Of a stretch of 32,636 bases of DNA, positions 15,551 through 24,645 are shown in pieces. The number at the start of each line of letters is the position of its first letter. Positions within the stretch are counted from its first letter, which is position 1. The position numbers and the translations under genes were made by a program. The stretch is from NCBI RefSeq assembly GCF_013044125.1, contig NZ_JABEVC010000003.1, positions 1 to 32,636 on the forward strand. Reading direction: 5' to 3'. Origin of the DNA: Acidocella sp. (lineage in GTDB: Bacteria > Pseudomonadota > Alphaproteobacteria > Acetobacterales > Acetobacteraceae). The notes under the pieces were generated by a model. The model ran no database searches, was not told the DNA's origin, and was given only the letters and a program-made list of their open reading frames with translations.

Positions 15551-18500
15551 TTAACTACTCGCGCGGGCGTGCAATGCCAGCAGGCTGAGCCGCGCCCGCT
15601 CGGTGGCAAACAGCTCAGCGGCCGTGAATGGAAGGCGGTGGCGCCAATTTGGCCGTTCCAGATTTGTACCAGGCAGATTCTGGCTGATGGTTTCCCCCGC
15701 GAGATCCTCCGCCTGGACCATGAGCAGCGCCGAGGGCGCGCGCGCGAGCCATTTGTGAATCGCGGCGAGCATGGCCGGGGATAATCTCTCGCTGTCAACG
15801 TCGGGCAATACAATGCCATCAGCCGCGAGCGCGCGGCGCAATGCCTGCTTCTCATGCTGGCGAAGGCCATGCTGGCTGAGGCTGGCCGACGCATCGATAA
15901 GGCCAAGCGCGTGGCGCTCGGCAATATCCGTCCCTTGCCACCAGCCGGCGAGCGGCGGCAGGTCATGCGTCGCGGCACAGGCCAGCGCGGCGGCCGGATA
16001 CAAACGCGGCGCGATGAAATCTTCAGCCGTGCGCTCCAGCATCATCACGCGATAGCTGAGTACGCCGGCAGCCGCCAGAGTCTCGCGCAGCCCATCGGGG
16101 ACCGTGCCGAGATCCTCGCCGACGACCAGGCAACTCGCTTTCTGGCTTTCCAGACTGAGATGGCCGGTGAGCGTTGCGAGCGGATAGTGGACATAAGCGC
16201 CATCGCGCGCGCGCCCGCCTTCTGGAATCCAAAAAAGTCTGGAAAGGCCAAGAACATGATCAATCCGCAATGCCCCGGCATGGCGCATGTTGGCGGCAGC
16301 GGCGGCACGGAAGGAGGCGAAGTTCGTGCGCTGCCAGGCCAGCGGATCGGGCGGCGGCAGGTTCCACATCTGGCCCTGCGGCCCCAAAGGGTCCGGCGGC
16401 GCGCCGATGGAAACGCCGCGGGCAAATGTATCGGCATTGGCCCAGGCTTCCGCGCCGTCCGGCGCGCAGCCGACCGCAAGATCGCGGTACAACCCCAGCG
16501 CCAGGCCGCCCGCGCGCGCGGCGGCGGCGGCGGCGCTCAACTGGTGGTCGCACAAAAATTGTAGAAACAGCGCATAACGATGCTGTTCCCGATGGCGCCG
16601 CGCCAATTCGCGCACCTGCGCCGAGGCTGCGTCGCGCAGCGCGGCCGGCCAGCGCTGCCAGGAAGTCCCCGGGTAAAGCGCGCTGATAACCTGAAAGTTC
16701 GCGAACCCTTCGAGTTGTTCACCGCCCGCGGCGATGAAACTCTCAAATTTCCGGACCATCGGGTGGTTGGGGAGAATCCGCGCCGCGGCTACAAAACCAT
16801 CGAAAAGATTTTGAAGAAATCTTGATTTCTCAAGCCAGATCGCCGGATAGTTGAGACTGTCGCCAGGTGGGGTGCTTGGCGCGGGCGTAAAGCCGGGAAT
16901 ATCGTGCAAGGCATCAAGCGCCAAGTGGATCGGGTCCAGGTATCGCCGGTCAGATGGATGATAAGGGCTTGCGCGTTCACGCGCCGCCGGACACAACATG
17001 TGCAGCGGTTGAATGCCCAGCAGCGCCGCGCCATGCTGCCCGGCGAGAGATGCGAACTGCGCGAGGGCGCAAAAATCGCCGATGCCGGCGTCACCCGCGC
17101 GGCGCAACGAATAACTTTGCACGGAGATGCCAAAGTGTTGGGCCGGCCATGTAGCCGGAAGATGGCAGCGGCGGGGCGCGGCTGTAAGATGGCAGATAGT
17201 ATAAGGCATATTTTCAAAGAAGGCGGTGTAGTGCCCAGCTTCAAGGCGCGGCAGAGGCAGGCTTAGGACCCGCAGCACACGGCCGAGGGAGTCAGTTAAC
17301 GGGGCGTGGGCGCGCCAGCGCGGCGCCAGCGTGGCAACCAGATTGCCGGAAGCATCACGCAGGAGCAAAGCCGCGAGAGGAAAGGCATCAGCCGGGGCGC
17401 GCGTTACCAGCAGCATGGATGCTTCGCCAGCGTAGACCATGTGGCTTTCAGGAAGCAAACGGGTTGTGCGGGAGCCAACGGTTTGCATCAGGCTGTCCCA
17501 CGCCTGCGACTGTGTTGCCACGTCCAGTTTCATCGCAGAGAGCAAGGCGCGTTGCGTTTCCTCGCTAACGATGTGCTGGTTGCCCGCAATATCCCACCAT
17601 TCAGGCGCAATGCCCACGGCGCCGGAGAGCCGCGCGAGCAGATGCGAATCCGGCGGGCGGGAGGTGCGCGATTGCGCCGGATATTCGGCGAACAGCACGA
17701 GCGAGCGCGCAGGCAAACTCATATCATCCTGGCCCAGGCATGAAGCCGTGGAGAGTACGCGCCGCCAGAAAAAATTTCTCCGGGCGTCAGGCAGGATCAG
17801 GGGCTCATGATGGTATCCAGGGTTGAGGGCCACGGCCACGCGGTCGGCATCCCCGCCGGCAACGTCCACACTGAAAACAGCGACAAGCGTGGCGTCATCT
17901 GGACTATTCCATTCAGCATCGCCATGAAGCGGTGCCCGCGCGCTTCGCCACTCGACATCAGCCAGGCCCGATTCAGCGGAGACGCCGCCTGTTAAAAACG
18001 GCTCGGCACGCAAGGCCGGATGCGCGCGGCGAAGCGCGATCAGATCACGCGTGAAGGCAATGAGGGCGGGGTCAGCCTGCGCCCAGTCGAGCCAGGTGAG
18101 AGGATTATCCTGCGCGTAGGCGTTGTTATTTCCATGCTGGGTGATGCCAAGCTCCGCACCCATTGAGAGCATGGGCGTACCACGCGAGAGCAGCAGGGTG
18201 GCGAGCAGATTACGTTGGTCACGCCCGCGCAGCGTGTGGCAGGTTTCATCGTCACACGGGCCTTCATGCCCATGATTCCAGGAAAAATTACTATCAGTGC
18301 CGTCCCGGTTATGTTCGCCGTTGGGATCGTTGCGCTTGTGCGCGTAACTGACCAGGTCTGCCAGCGTAAAACCATCATGCGCGGTGATAAAATTGATGGA
18401 GCGGGAAGCAAGATGTTTACCGGCGAAGACATCCGCCGAGCCCGCCAGCCTTGTCGCCAATGCACCACGCAAGCCCTCATCGCCGCGCCAGAAGCGCCGT

Positions 18501-19705
18501 ACATCATCTCGGAAATGATCGTTCCATTCGCCGTATTGCGCGGGGAAGCCGCCAATCCGGTAGCCGCCGGGACCGACATCCCACGGTTCAGCGATCAGCT
18601 TCGCCTGACGCAAAAGTGGATCTTGTGCAATGGCGGCAAGCAGCGGCGCAGCCGGGTTGAATGTTCCTTCCTCCCTGCCTAACGAAGTTGCCAGATCAAA
18701 CCTGAAGCCATCGACACCGCCAAGCTCGACCCAGGTACGCAGACAATCCATCGCCAGCCGCAGCACCGCGGGGCGATTAAGCGCAAGGCAGTTGCCGCAT
18801 CCAGAATCATTTATGTAATGTTCTGGATCGTTGGAAAAGAGACGGTAATAGCTGGCATTATCCAGCCCGCGCAGTGAAAGTGTTGGCCCGAACTCATCGC
18901 TTTCTCCTGAATGATTCAACACGACATCCAGGATCACCTCCAGCCCGGCGGCGTGCAATGCCTCAACCGCCTGGCGAATTTCGGGCCATCCGCCAGGAGC
19001 AAGACGCGGGTCAGGCGCCATCAGCGCCACTGGATTATAGCCCCAGTAATTGCTGAGACCGAGCCGCGGCAGATGCCGTTCGTCAACCCAGGCGGCTGCC
19101 GGCATGATCTCAACCGTTGTGACGCCAAGATCACGCAGATGCGAAATTGCGTCAACGCTCGCAAGAGCGGCGAAAGTTCCCCGAATTTGATTGGGAATTT
19201 CCGGATGAAGCCGGGTGAATCCGCGCACATGCAATTCGTAAATCACAGTGCTCGACCAAGGAACACGCAGCGGCGAGAAGGGTTTGCAGAGTTCCGTCCG
19301 ATTTATGACAATCGCCTTTGGCATTGATGCCGCGCTGTCAGCCGTCTTGTGTTCGCCTGAAGAAAATTGTTTTGAGTCGAGCACAAAATGACGATCCAGA
19401 CACAATGCATAAGGATCCACAAGCAGTTTTTCTGGATTAAACCGATGACCGAGCGTGGGGGCATCAGCGCCGTGTGCACGCAGGCCGTAACGAGCGCCTA
19501 CGCCCACACCCGCGACGTAAGCGTGAAACACATCCCCCGTGCGGCCAGGAAGTGCAATGGCATGGGTTTGCTGTTCGCCTGTTGCATCAAACAGGCAAAA
19601 CTCTATAGTCGTTGCATATTTAGAATAAACAGCGACATTTACGCCGCCCTCATCAGGGGTTACACCTAGCGGTTCTGGAAAACCGGAGCTAGTATGCAGC
19701 ATCAT
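15551..19705 (-). CDS. GlgX-MalQ fusion: glycogen debranching enzyme plus 4-alpha-glucanotransferase
   Basis: One 1384-residue polypeptide with two complete enzymes. Residues 1 to about 680 are GlgX-like: an N-terminal CBM48 region ([18 protein letters not shown]), then a GH13 isoamylase-type domain. Its catalytic residues are D337 ([13 protein letters not shown]), E373 ([13 protein letters not shown]) and D444 (ITAHDGF). Residues about 686-1384 are a GH77 MalQ amylomaltase starting [19 protein letters not shown]. Its catalytic residues are D1149 ([16 protein letters not shown]), E1197 ([13 protein letters not shown]) and D1248 ([12 protein letters not shown]). The two halves are close to the E. 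coli lengths (657 and 694) and are joined by only a few residues. All six catalytic residues are present, so both activities are expected: hydrolysis of alpha-1,6 branches and disproportionation of the released maltodextrins. The start overlaps the glgA stop by four bases, making it the last gene of the glg operon. Neither a stop nor a frameshift lies at the junction. Confidence 0.95.
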   Translation of the reverse strand: MMLHTSSGFPEPLGVTPDEGGVNVAVYSKYATTIEFCLFDATGEQQTHAIALPGRTGDVFHAYVAGVGVGARYGLRAHGADAPTLGHRFNPEKLLVDPYALCLDRHFVLDSKQFSSGEHKTADSAASMPKAIVINRTELCKPFSPLRVPWSSTVIYELHVRGFTRLHPEIPNQIRGTFAALASVDAISHLRDLGVTTVEIMPAAAWVDERHLPRLGLSNYWGYNPVALMAPDPRLAPGGWPEIRQAVEALHAAGLEVILDVVLNHSGESDEFGPTLSLRGLDNASYYRLFSNDPEHYINDSGCGNCLALNRPAVLRLAMDCLRTWVELGGVDGFRFDLATSLGREEGTFNPAAPLLAAIAQDPLLRQAKLIAEPWDVGPGGYRIGGFPAQYGEWNDHFRDDVRRFWRGDEGLRGALATRLAGSADVFAGKHLASRSINFITAHDGFTLADLVSYAHKRNDPNGEHNRDGTDSNFSWNHGHEGPCDDETCHTLRGRDQRNLLATLLLSRGTPMLSMGAELGITQHGNNNAYAQDNPLTWLDWAQADPALIAFTRDLIALRRAHPALRAEPFLTGGVSAESGLADVEWRSARAPLHGDAEWNSPDDATLVAVFSVDVAGGDADRVAVALNPGYHHEPLILPDARRNFFWRRVLSTASCLGQDDMSLPARSLVLFAEYPAQSRTSRPPDSHLLARLSGAVGIAPEWWDIAGNQHIVSEETQRALLSAMKLDVATQSQAWDSLMQTVGSRTTRLLPESHMVYAGEASMLLVTRAPADAFPLAALLLRDASGNLVATLAPRWRAHAPLTDSLGRVLRVLSLPLPRLEAGHYTAFFENMPYTICHLTAAPRRCHLPATWPAQHFGISVQSYSLRRAGDAGIGDFCALAQFASLAGQHGAALLGIQPLHMLCPAARERASPYHPSDRRYLDPIHLALDALHDIPGFTPAPSTPPGDSLNYPAIWLEKSRFLQNLFDGFVAAARILPNHPMVRKFESFIAAGGEQLEGFANFQVISALYPGTSWQRWPAALRDAASAQVRELARRHREQHRYALFLQFLCDHQLSAAAAAARAGGLALGLYRDLAVGCAPDGAEAWANADTFARGVSIGAPPDPLGPQGQMWNLPPPDPLAWQRTNFASFRAAAAANMRHAGALRIDHVLGLSRLFWIPEGGRARDGAYVHYPLATLTGHLSLESQKASCLVVGEDLGTVPDGLRETLAAAGVLSYRVMMLERTAEDFIAPRLYPAAALACAATHDLPPLAGWWQGTDIAERHALGLIDASASLSQHGLRQHEKQALRRALAADGIVLPDVDSERLSPAMLAAIHKWLARAPSALLMVQAEDLAGETISQNLPGTNLERPNWRHRLPFTAAELFATERARLSLLALHARASS

Positions 19706-21144
19706 GCTCGAAATTGTGCCGCCTCACGGTAAAGTGCCGCATAGCGTTGTGCGGGGTGCAGCCAGGAGACATCACTGTTCATGCCGTTGCGCTGCAGGCC
19801 AGCCCACGCTGTTTTATCTTTGTAAAGCGCGCAGGCGCGTCGAATTCCAGCCTCGATCATTACCGTGTTCACGGGAGACACCTGAATTCCCGTTGCCACG
19901 CCAGCCGCCAGGGCGGCTTCATTGGCGTCGATGATCGTATCCACCAGCCCGCCAACACGCGACACCAAAGGTACGGCGCCATAACGAAGAGCGCAGAGCT
20001 GAGTAAGGCCGCAGGGCTCGAACCGCGATGGTACAAGCAGAATGTCAGCCCCGGCCTGGATTAAATGCGCGAGGGCTTCATCATATTGAAACACGCAAGC
20101 GATATTATGCGGATCCGCCGCAGCCGCAGCAGCATATTGGTCTTCAAGAAATTTATCCCCCGCACCAAGCAGGGCAAGTTGCCCGGCGGCGGTGAGCGCC
20201 GGCAACGCCTCCGCCAGGAGATCAAGCCCCTTTTGCCAGGAAAGCCGGCTGACCACGCCAAACAATGGCCGCTCTGGATCCGCCGCAAGACCAAGATGAT
20301 TTTGTAAAGCCCGTTTGTTATTTGCACGTTGAAATAGATTTCCCGCATCATAATTGGTGGGTAGATATGTATCCGTCGCCGGATCCCAGACTTTCGTATC
20401 GATTCCATTCAAAATTCCCGATACGATCTCACTGCGGCTACGCAACAACCCATCCAGCCCCATGCCACCTTCTGGTTGCAAAATCTCAAGGGCGTAGGCC
20501 GGGGAAACGGTCGTGATACGATCCGCGAATTGCAGGGCCGCCTTCAGATACCCGATGGTGCCGTAATATTCAACGCCATCTAGCGCGAAGGCCGTTGGCG
20601 GTAAGCCGATCTCTTCTAATAACGCGGGACTGAACTGCCCCTGAAAAGCGAGGTTATGCACGGTAACAATTGTGGCTGGGCGTACACCGCCGTCGTAGTG
20701 AAGATACGCCGGAACCAGCCCTGCCTGCCAATCGTGAACATGGATGACCTCGGGGATGAAAGCCGGCACAACACCCTGGCCGATATCTGCTCCGGCCCGT
20801 GAAAGTGCAGCAAAGCGCTGGGCATTATCGGGCCAGTCCTCGCCGTCCGGACCAATATACGGATTGCCCTGACGCTGGTACAGATGCGGTGCATCCAGCA
20901 CGAACAGATCCAACCCATGCGCGCTGGCGCTTAAAATTCGCGCTTGGCCGCCAAAAAATTCAGAATATTTGTGGATCGTTACGGTTTTTTTTAGCGACTT
21001 CATCACCGCAGGGTATCCGGGAATCAAACTCCGCGCCTGAATGCCAAGAAGTGCCAATGCGCCAGGCAACGCGCCGGCAACGTCTGCAAGGCCGCCGGTT
21101 TTGATGAGCGGATAAATTTCCGAGGTAACCGAGAGTACCCGCAT
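19702..21144 (-). CDS. glgA: Glycogen synthase (ADP-glucose type)
   Basis: A 480-residue GT5 glycogen synthase that transfers glucose from ADP-glucose to the non-reducing end of an alpha-1,4-glucan. The N-terminal ADP-glucose motif KTGGLADV has its lysine at residue 15. [18 protein letters not shown] and [12 protein letters not shown] mark the acceptor domain. [15 protein letters not shown] and [29 protein letters not shown] mark the C-terminal nucleotide-sugar domain with the conserved glutamate. Length equals that of E. coli GlgA (477). It lies one base after the glgC stop and overlaps the fusion gene downstream. Confidence 0.96.
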   Translation of the reverse strand: MRVLSVTSEIYPLIKTGGLADVAGALPGALALLGIQARSLIPGYPAVMKSLKKTVTIHKYSEFFGGQARILSASAHGLDLFVLDAPHLYQRQGNPYIGPDGEDWPDNAQRFAALSRAGADIGQGVVPAFIPEVIHVHDWQAGLVPAYLHYDGGVRPATIVTVHNLAFQGQFSPALLEEIGLPPTAFALDGVEYYGTIGYLKAALQFADRITTVSPAYALEILQPEGGMGLDGLLRSRSEIVSGILNGIDTKVWDPATDTYLPTNYDAGNLFQRANNKRALQNHLGLAADPERPLFGVVSRLSWQKGLDLLAEALPALTAAGQLALLGAGDKFLEDQYAAAAAADPHNIACVFQYDEALAHLIQAGADILLVPSRFEPCGLTQLCALRYGAVPLVSRVGGLVDTIIDANEAALAAGVATGIQVSPVNTVMIEAGIRRACALYKDKTAWAGLQRNGMNSDVSWLHPAQRYAALYREAAQFRA

Positions 21145-21145
21145 G

Positions 21146-22417
21146 CTAGGTTATCCCCAATCTCTCAATCATTGGTTGCGTGATCAAACAAATTCCCTTT
21201 GTTGTCCTGCGGAAACGGGAAGCATCCAGAACTGGATCCTCACCCACCACAAGATTTTCAGGGATCACGACGCCGCGGTCAATGATCACATTATTGAGGC
21301 GTGCGCTGCGATGAATTTCGGCGTAGGGCAAAATGACTGCATTTTTGATGTTCGCGAATGAATGAACATGCACTCCCGTATGCAGCAAGGTATGAGTTAT
21401 GTTTGCGCCGGAAACGATGCATCCTCCGGAGACAAGAGACGAAATTGCCTGCCCACGCCGGAATACTTCATCATGAACAAATTTCGCGGGAGGTGTGATT
21501 TCACCATAGGTCCAGATCGGCCAGTCACGATCATACAAGTCAAGTTTAGGGACAACATCCGTCAGATCAATGTTCGCGGCCCAATAGGCATCCAGAGTGC
21601 CGACATCGCGCCAGTAAACATTGTCCTCCGCGCTTGAACGGACACAGGACTGCGTGAAATGATGTGCAACAGCCTTACTATTCTCAACCAGATACGGGAT
21701 GATATCCTTGCCAAAATCCCGCGAGGAATGTGGATCAGCCGCGTCCCGCCGGAGCTGGTCGATCAGGAATTTTGTCTCGAATACGTAAATTCCCATGCTT
21801 GCGAGTGCGACATCCGGTTTTCCCGGCATTGCTGGTGGATTTTCTGGTTTTTCAAGAAACGCGACAATCCGGTTGTTGGCGTCTACATGCATCACGCCGA
21901 ATCCGGCTGCATCTTCCAAGGAAACTTCGAGGCATCCCACGGTTACATCAGCATTTTCACTGACGTGTTGCTGGAGCATCTGCTCGTAATCCATTTTATA
22001 GATATGGTCTCCCGCAAGGATGACGATATGCTGGGGCGCATAACTCTCGATGATATCAATATTCTGGTAAACCGCATCGGCCGTTCCAAGATACCACATC
22101 TCTTCAGAAACACGCTGGCTGGCCGGCAGAATATCAAAGCTCTCATTACGCTCTTGCCGGAAAAAGTTCCAACCGCGTTGCAGGTGACGGATCAGGCTAT
22201 GCGCTTTGTATTGCGTGGCAACGGCGATGCGGCGGATACCAGAGTTCATTGCGTTGGAAAGGGCAAAATCAATGATGCGTGACTTTCCACCAAAATAGAC
22301 CGCTGGTTTCGCGCGAATATCAGTCAGTTCCATCAGCCGGGAACCGCGGCCGCCGGCAAGCACATAGGCCATGGTTGTACGCGAAAGCGGGGCGTGCTGA
22401 GTATATTTTGTGTTCAT
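21146..22417 (-). CDS. glgC: Glucose-1-phosphate adenylyltransferase
   Basis: A 423-residue ADP-glucose pyrophosphorylase that makes ADP-glucose from ATP and glucose 1-phosphate, the committed and usually allosterically controlled step. The N-terminal [15 protein letters not shown] is the nucleotide-binding loop; [28 protein letters not shown] holds the conserved lysine and activator-site region. [27 protein letters not shown] and FLEKPENPP follow. The C-terminal left-handed beta-helix is visible in the repeated I/V-rich hexads ([30 protein letters not shown]). A GGAGGA lies 6 bases before the ATG. Local GC is only about 47% in two 60-base samples, unlike the rest of the window. Confidence 0.96.
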   Translation of the reverse strand: MNTKYTQHAPLSRTTMAYVLAGGRGSRLMELTDIRAKPAVYFGGKSRIIDFALSNAMNSGIRRIAVATQYKAHSLIRHLQRGWNFFRQERNESFDILPASQRVSEEMWYLGTADAVYQNIDIIESYAPQHIVILAGDHIYKMDYEQMLQQHVSENADVTVGCLEVSLEDAAGFGVMHVDANNRIVAFLEKPENPPAMPGKPDVALASMGIYVFETKFLIDQLRRDAADPHSSRDFGKDIIPYLVENSKAVAHHFTQSCVRSSAEDNVYWRDVGTLDAYWAANIDLTDVVPKLDLYDRDWPIWTYGEITPPAKFVHDEVFRRGQAISSLVSGGCIVSGANITHTLLHTGVHVHSFANIKNAVILPYAEIHRSARLNNVIIDRGVVIPENLVVGEDPVLDASRFRRTTKGICLITQPMIERLGIT

Positions 22418-22441
22418 TGATTTCCTCCGTCACGTTTATAT

Positions 22442-24640
22442 TTATTCATTATCCGCATACTCAAAATACACTGTTGAGAGGGCTGGAATCATGATTTCAG
22501 CCATGGCGTTGAAGCCGTGAGATGCCTCTGAAATGCTGCGAACCTGCCCGAGATTTCCACCGCCGCCTCCCCCATAAACAACGGCATCCGTATTCAATAT
22601 CTCGCGCCAGATTCCAGCATGGGGCAGGCCGATGCGGTAGCCATGACGCGGCACCGGCGTGAGATTGCACACCACCGCTACCGGACGATCCCCCTCCCCG
22701 CCCATCCGCAGCCAGGCGATGACGGATTGTTCCGAATCATCTACGATGATCCACCTGAATCCTTCGGCTTCGCAATCTTGCGCGTGCAGCGCGGGCACCG
22801 TGCGGTGCAGGCGATTGAGATCACGGACAAGTTTCTGAACCCCTTGATGTAGACTATGTTCGAGCAGATGCCAGGGAAGTCCTGAATCAAAATTCCACTC
22901 CGTGCTCTGCCCAAACTCCTGCCCCATGAATAAAAGTTTTTTCCCCGGATGGCCCCACATAAATGCATAATAGGCGCGGACATTGGCGAACCGCTGCCAC
23001 TCATCGCCTGGCATTTTGCCAAGTATGGAGGATTTTCCGTGTACAACTTCATCATGCGAGAGCGGCAGCACAAAATTTTCTGTGAAGGCGTAGAGCGTGC
23101 CGAATGTCAGTTTATTATGATGCCATTTGCGATGAACTGGATCCATTGCAAAATAATTCAACGTGTCATGCATCCAGCCCATGTTCCATTTAAAGCCGAA
23201 ACCCAGACCATTTTCATGCACAGGATGCGAAACACCCGGCCATGCGGTCGACTCCTCGGCCAGCGTGAAGCTTGCGTGATGTTGCGCATAAACCGCGGTG
23301 TTGAACTGGCGCAGAAATGCCACCGCATCACGATTATCGTTGCTACCGTCAGGATTGGGCAGCCACTCACCATGTTTGCGCGAGTAGTCCAGGTAGAGCA
23401 TCGAGGCGACGGCATCCACACGCAAGCCGTCGAGATGAAAACGATCCAGCCAATAGAGTGCGTTGGCGCAAAGAAAACTGACCACCTCGCGGCGGCCAAA
23501 ATCATAAATTGCCGTGTTCCAGTCAGGATGAAATCCACGTCTCGGGTCTGCATGCTCGTAGAGTGCCGTGCCATCAAACTGCGCGAGGCCGTGAATATCC
23601 GTTGGGAAATGGGCGGGCACCCAGTCCAGGATGACGCCAAGCCCCAGGGCATGCGCGCGGTCAACAAAGCGGGCAAAACCGGCGGGAGCGCCAAAGCGCC
23701 TGCTCGGGGCGAACAGGCCGATCGGCTGATACCCCCAGGACGCATCGAGCGGATGCTCGCAAATAGGCAGCAACTCGATATGGGTGAAACCCATACCGGC
23801 GGCATAGGGCAAGAGTTGGTCGGATAATTCGTCGTATGAGAGGAAATCGCCATCCTCACGGCGCATCCACGAGCCGAGATGAACCTCGTATATCGACATC
23901 GGCGCGCGATGCGCTTCCCGCCGGCCGCGCGCGCGCAGATACGCCTCGTCTGTCCAGATGAAATGATCAGTCCGGGCGACGACCGAGGCGGTTGAAGGGC
24001 GCCGTTCCGCGCTGAAGCCAAACGGGTCCGCCTTGAGGGGCAGCAGCGTGCCGTCCTTACCGATAATTTCAAACTTATAGACAGCACCTTCCGAGAGATC
24101 TGGAATGAAAATTTCCCACAGACCGGAATCGATGCGTTTTCGCATCTGGTGAATACGCCCATCCCAGCGGTTGAAGTCACCAACCAGCGAAACGCGCCGC
24201 GCATTGGGCGCCCATACCGCGAAATGCACGCCGGGGACGGAATCCAGAGTCATCAACTGCGCGCCGAGACGTTCATAAAGCCGGTGGTGGGTGCCTTCGA
24301 TCAACAGATGATCATCCGTCGCGCCAAGTACGGGGGGAAAGCGGTACGGATCGTCAAACTCCCAGCATCCGCCGATGTTTTCAGCACGCAGGCGGTAGGC
24401 GAAGCGCGCGGTGCGGTTTGGGATCAGCTGCTCGAAAAATCCAGAACCGCGGGCGATGAAGCTGAGAGCGGCGCCATCCTCCAGCAGCGCCGTAAGATTT
24501 GATGCATCTGGCACGAAGGCGCGAAGCACGAAGCCCTCGCTTGCTTCATGCAAGCCGAGCAGGCCGAAGGGGTCGGCATGGCGGGCGGCCAGCAGCGCGC
24601 CGATGTCCGTCTGCTCTGCCCGCCAGCCTGCGATGGCCAT
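22442..24640 (-). CDS. glgB: 1,4-alpha-glucan branching enzyme
   Basis: A 732-residue GH13 branching enzyme that cuts alpha-1,4 chains and re-attaches them in alpha-1,6 linkage. An N-terminal extra CBM48-like module (DPFGLLGLHEASEGFVLRAFVPDA) is followed by the standard CBM48 (VHFAVWAPNARRVSLVGDFNRWDGR). The catalytic barrel carries D409 (LDGLRVDAVASMLYLDYSR), E462 (LAEESTAWPGVSHP) and D530 (LPLSHDEVVHGK). Spacing is identical to E. coli D405/E458/D526. The frame is open 12 codons upstream, overlapping glgP, but the ATG at 24640 has GGTAGG 5 bases before it and gives the family length. That leaves five bases after the glgP stop. A Gly run (YGGGGGGNLGQ) near the C-terminus is a small local oddity. 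Confidence 0.95.
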   Translation of the reverse strand: MAIAGWRAEQTDIGALLAARHADPFGLLGLHEASEGFVLRAFVPDASNLTALLEDGAALSFIARGSGFFEQLIPNRTARFAYRLRAENIGGCWEFDDPYRFPPVLGATDDHLLIEGTHHRLYERLGAQLMTLDSVPGVHFAVWAPNARRVSLVGDFNRWDGRIHQMRKRIDSGLWEIFIPDLSEGAVYKFEIIGKDGTLLPLKADPFGFSAERRPSTASVVARTDHFIWTDEAYLRARGRREAHRAPMSIYEVHLGSWMRREDGDFLSYDELSDQLLPYAAGMGFTHIELLPICEHPLDASWGYQPIGLFAPSRRFGAPAGFARFVDRAHALGLGVILDWVPAHFPTDIHGLAQFDGTALYEHADPRRGFHPDWNTAIYDFGRREVVSFLCANALYWLDRFHLDGLRVDAVASMLYLDYSRKHGEWLPNPDGSNDNRDAVAFLRQFNTAVYAQHHASFTLAEESTAWPGVSHPVHENGLGFGFKWNMGWMHDTLNYFAMDPVHRKWHHNKLTFGTLYAFTENFVLPLSHDEVVHGKSSILGKMPGDEWQRFANVRAYYAFMWGHPGKKLLFMGQEFGQSTEWNFDSGLPWHLLEHSLHQGVQKLVRDLNRLHRTVPALHAQDCEAEGFRWIIVDDSEQSVIAWLRMGGEGDRPVAVVCNLTPVPRHGYRIGLPHAGIWREILNTDAVVYGGGGGGNLGQVRSISEASHGFNAMAEIMIPALSTVYFEYADNE

Positions 24641-24645
24641 GGAAC

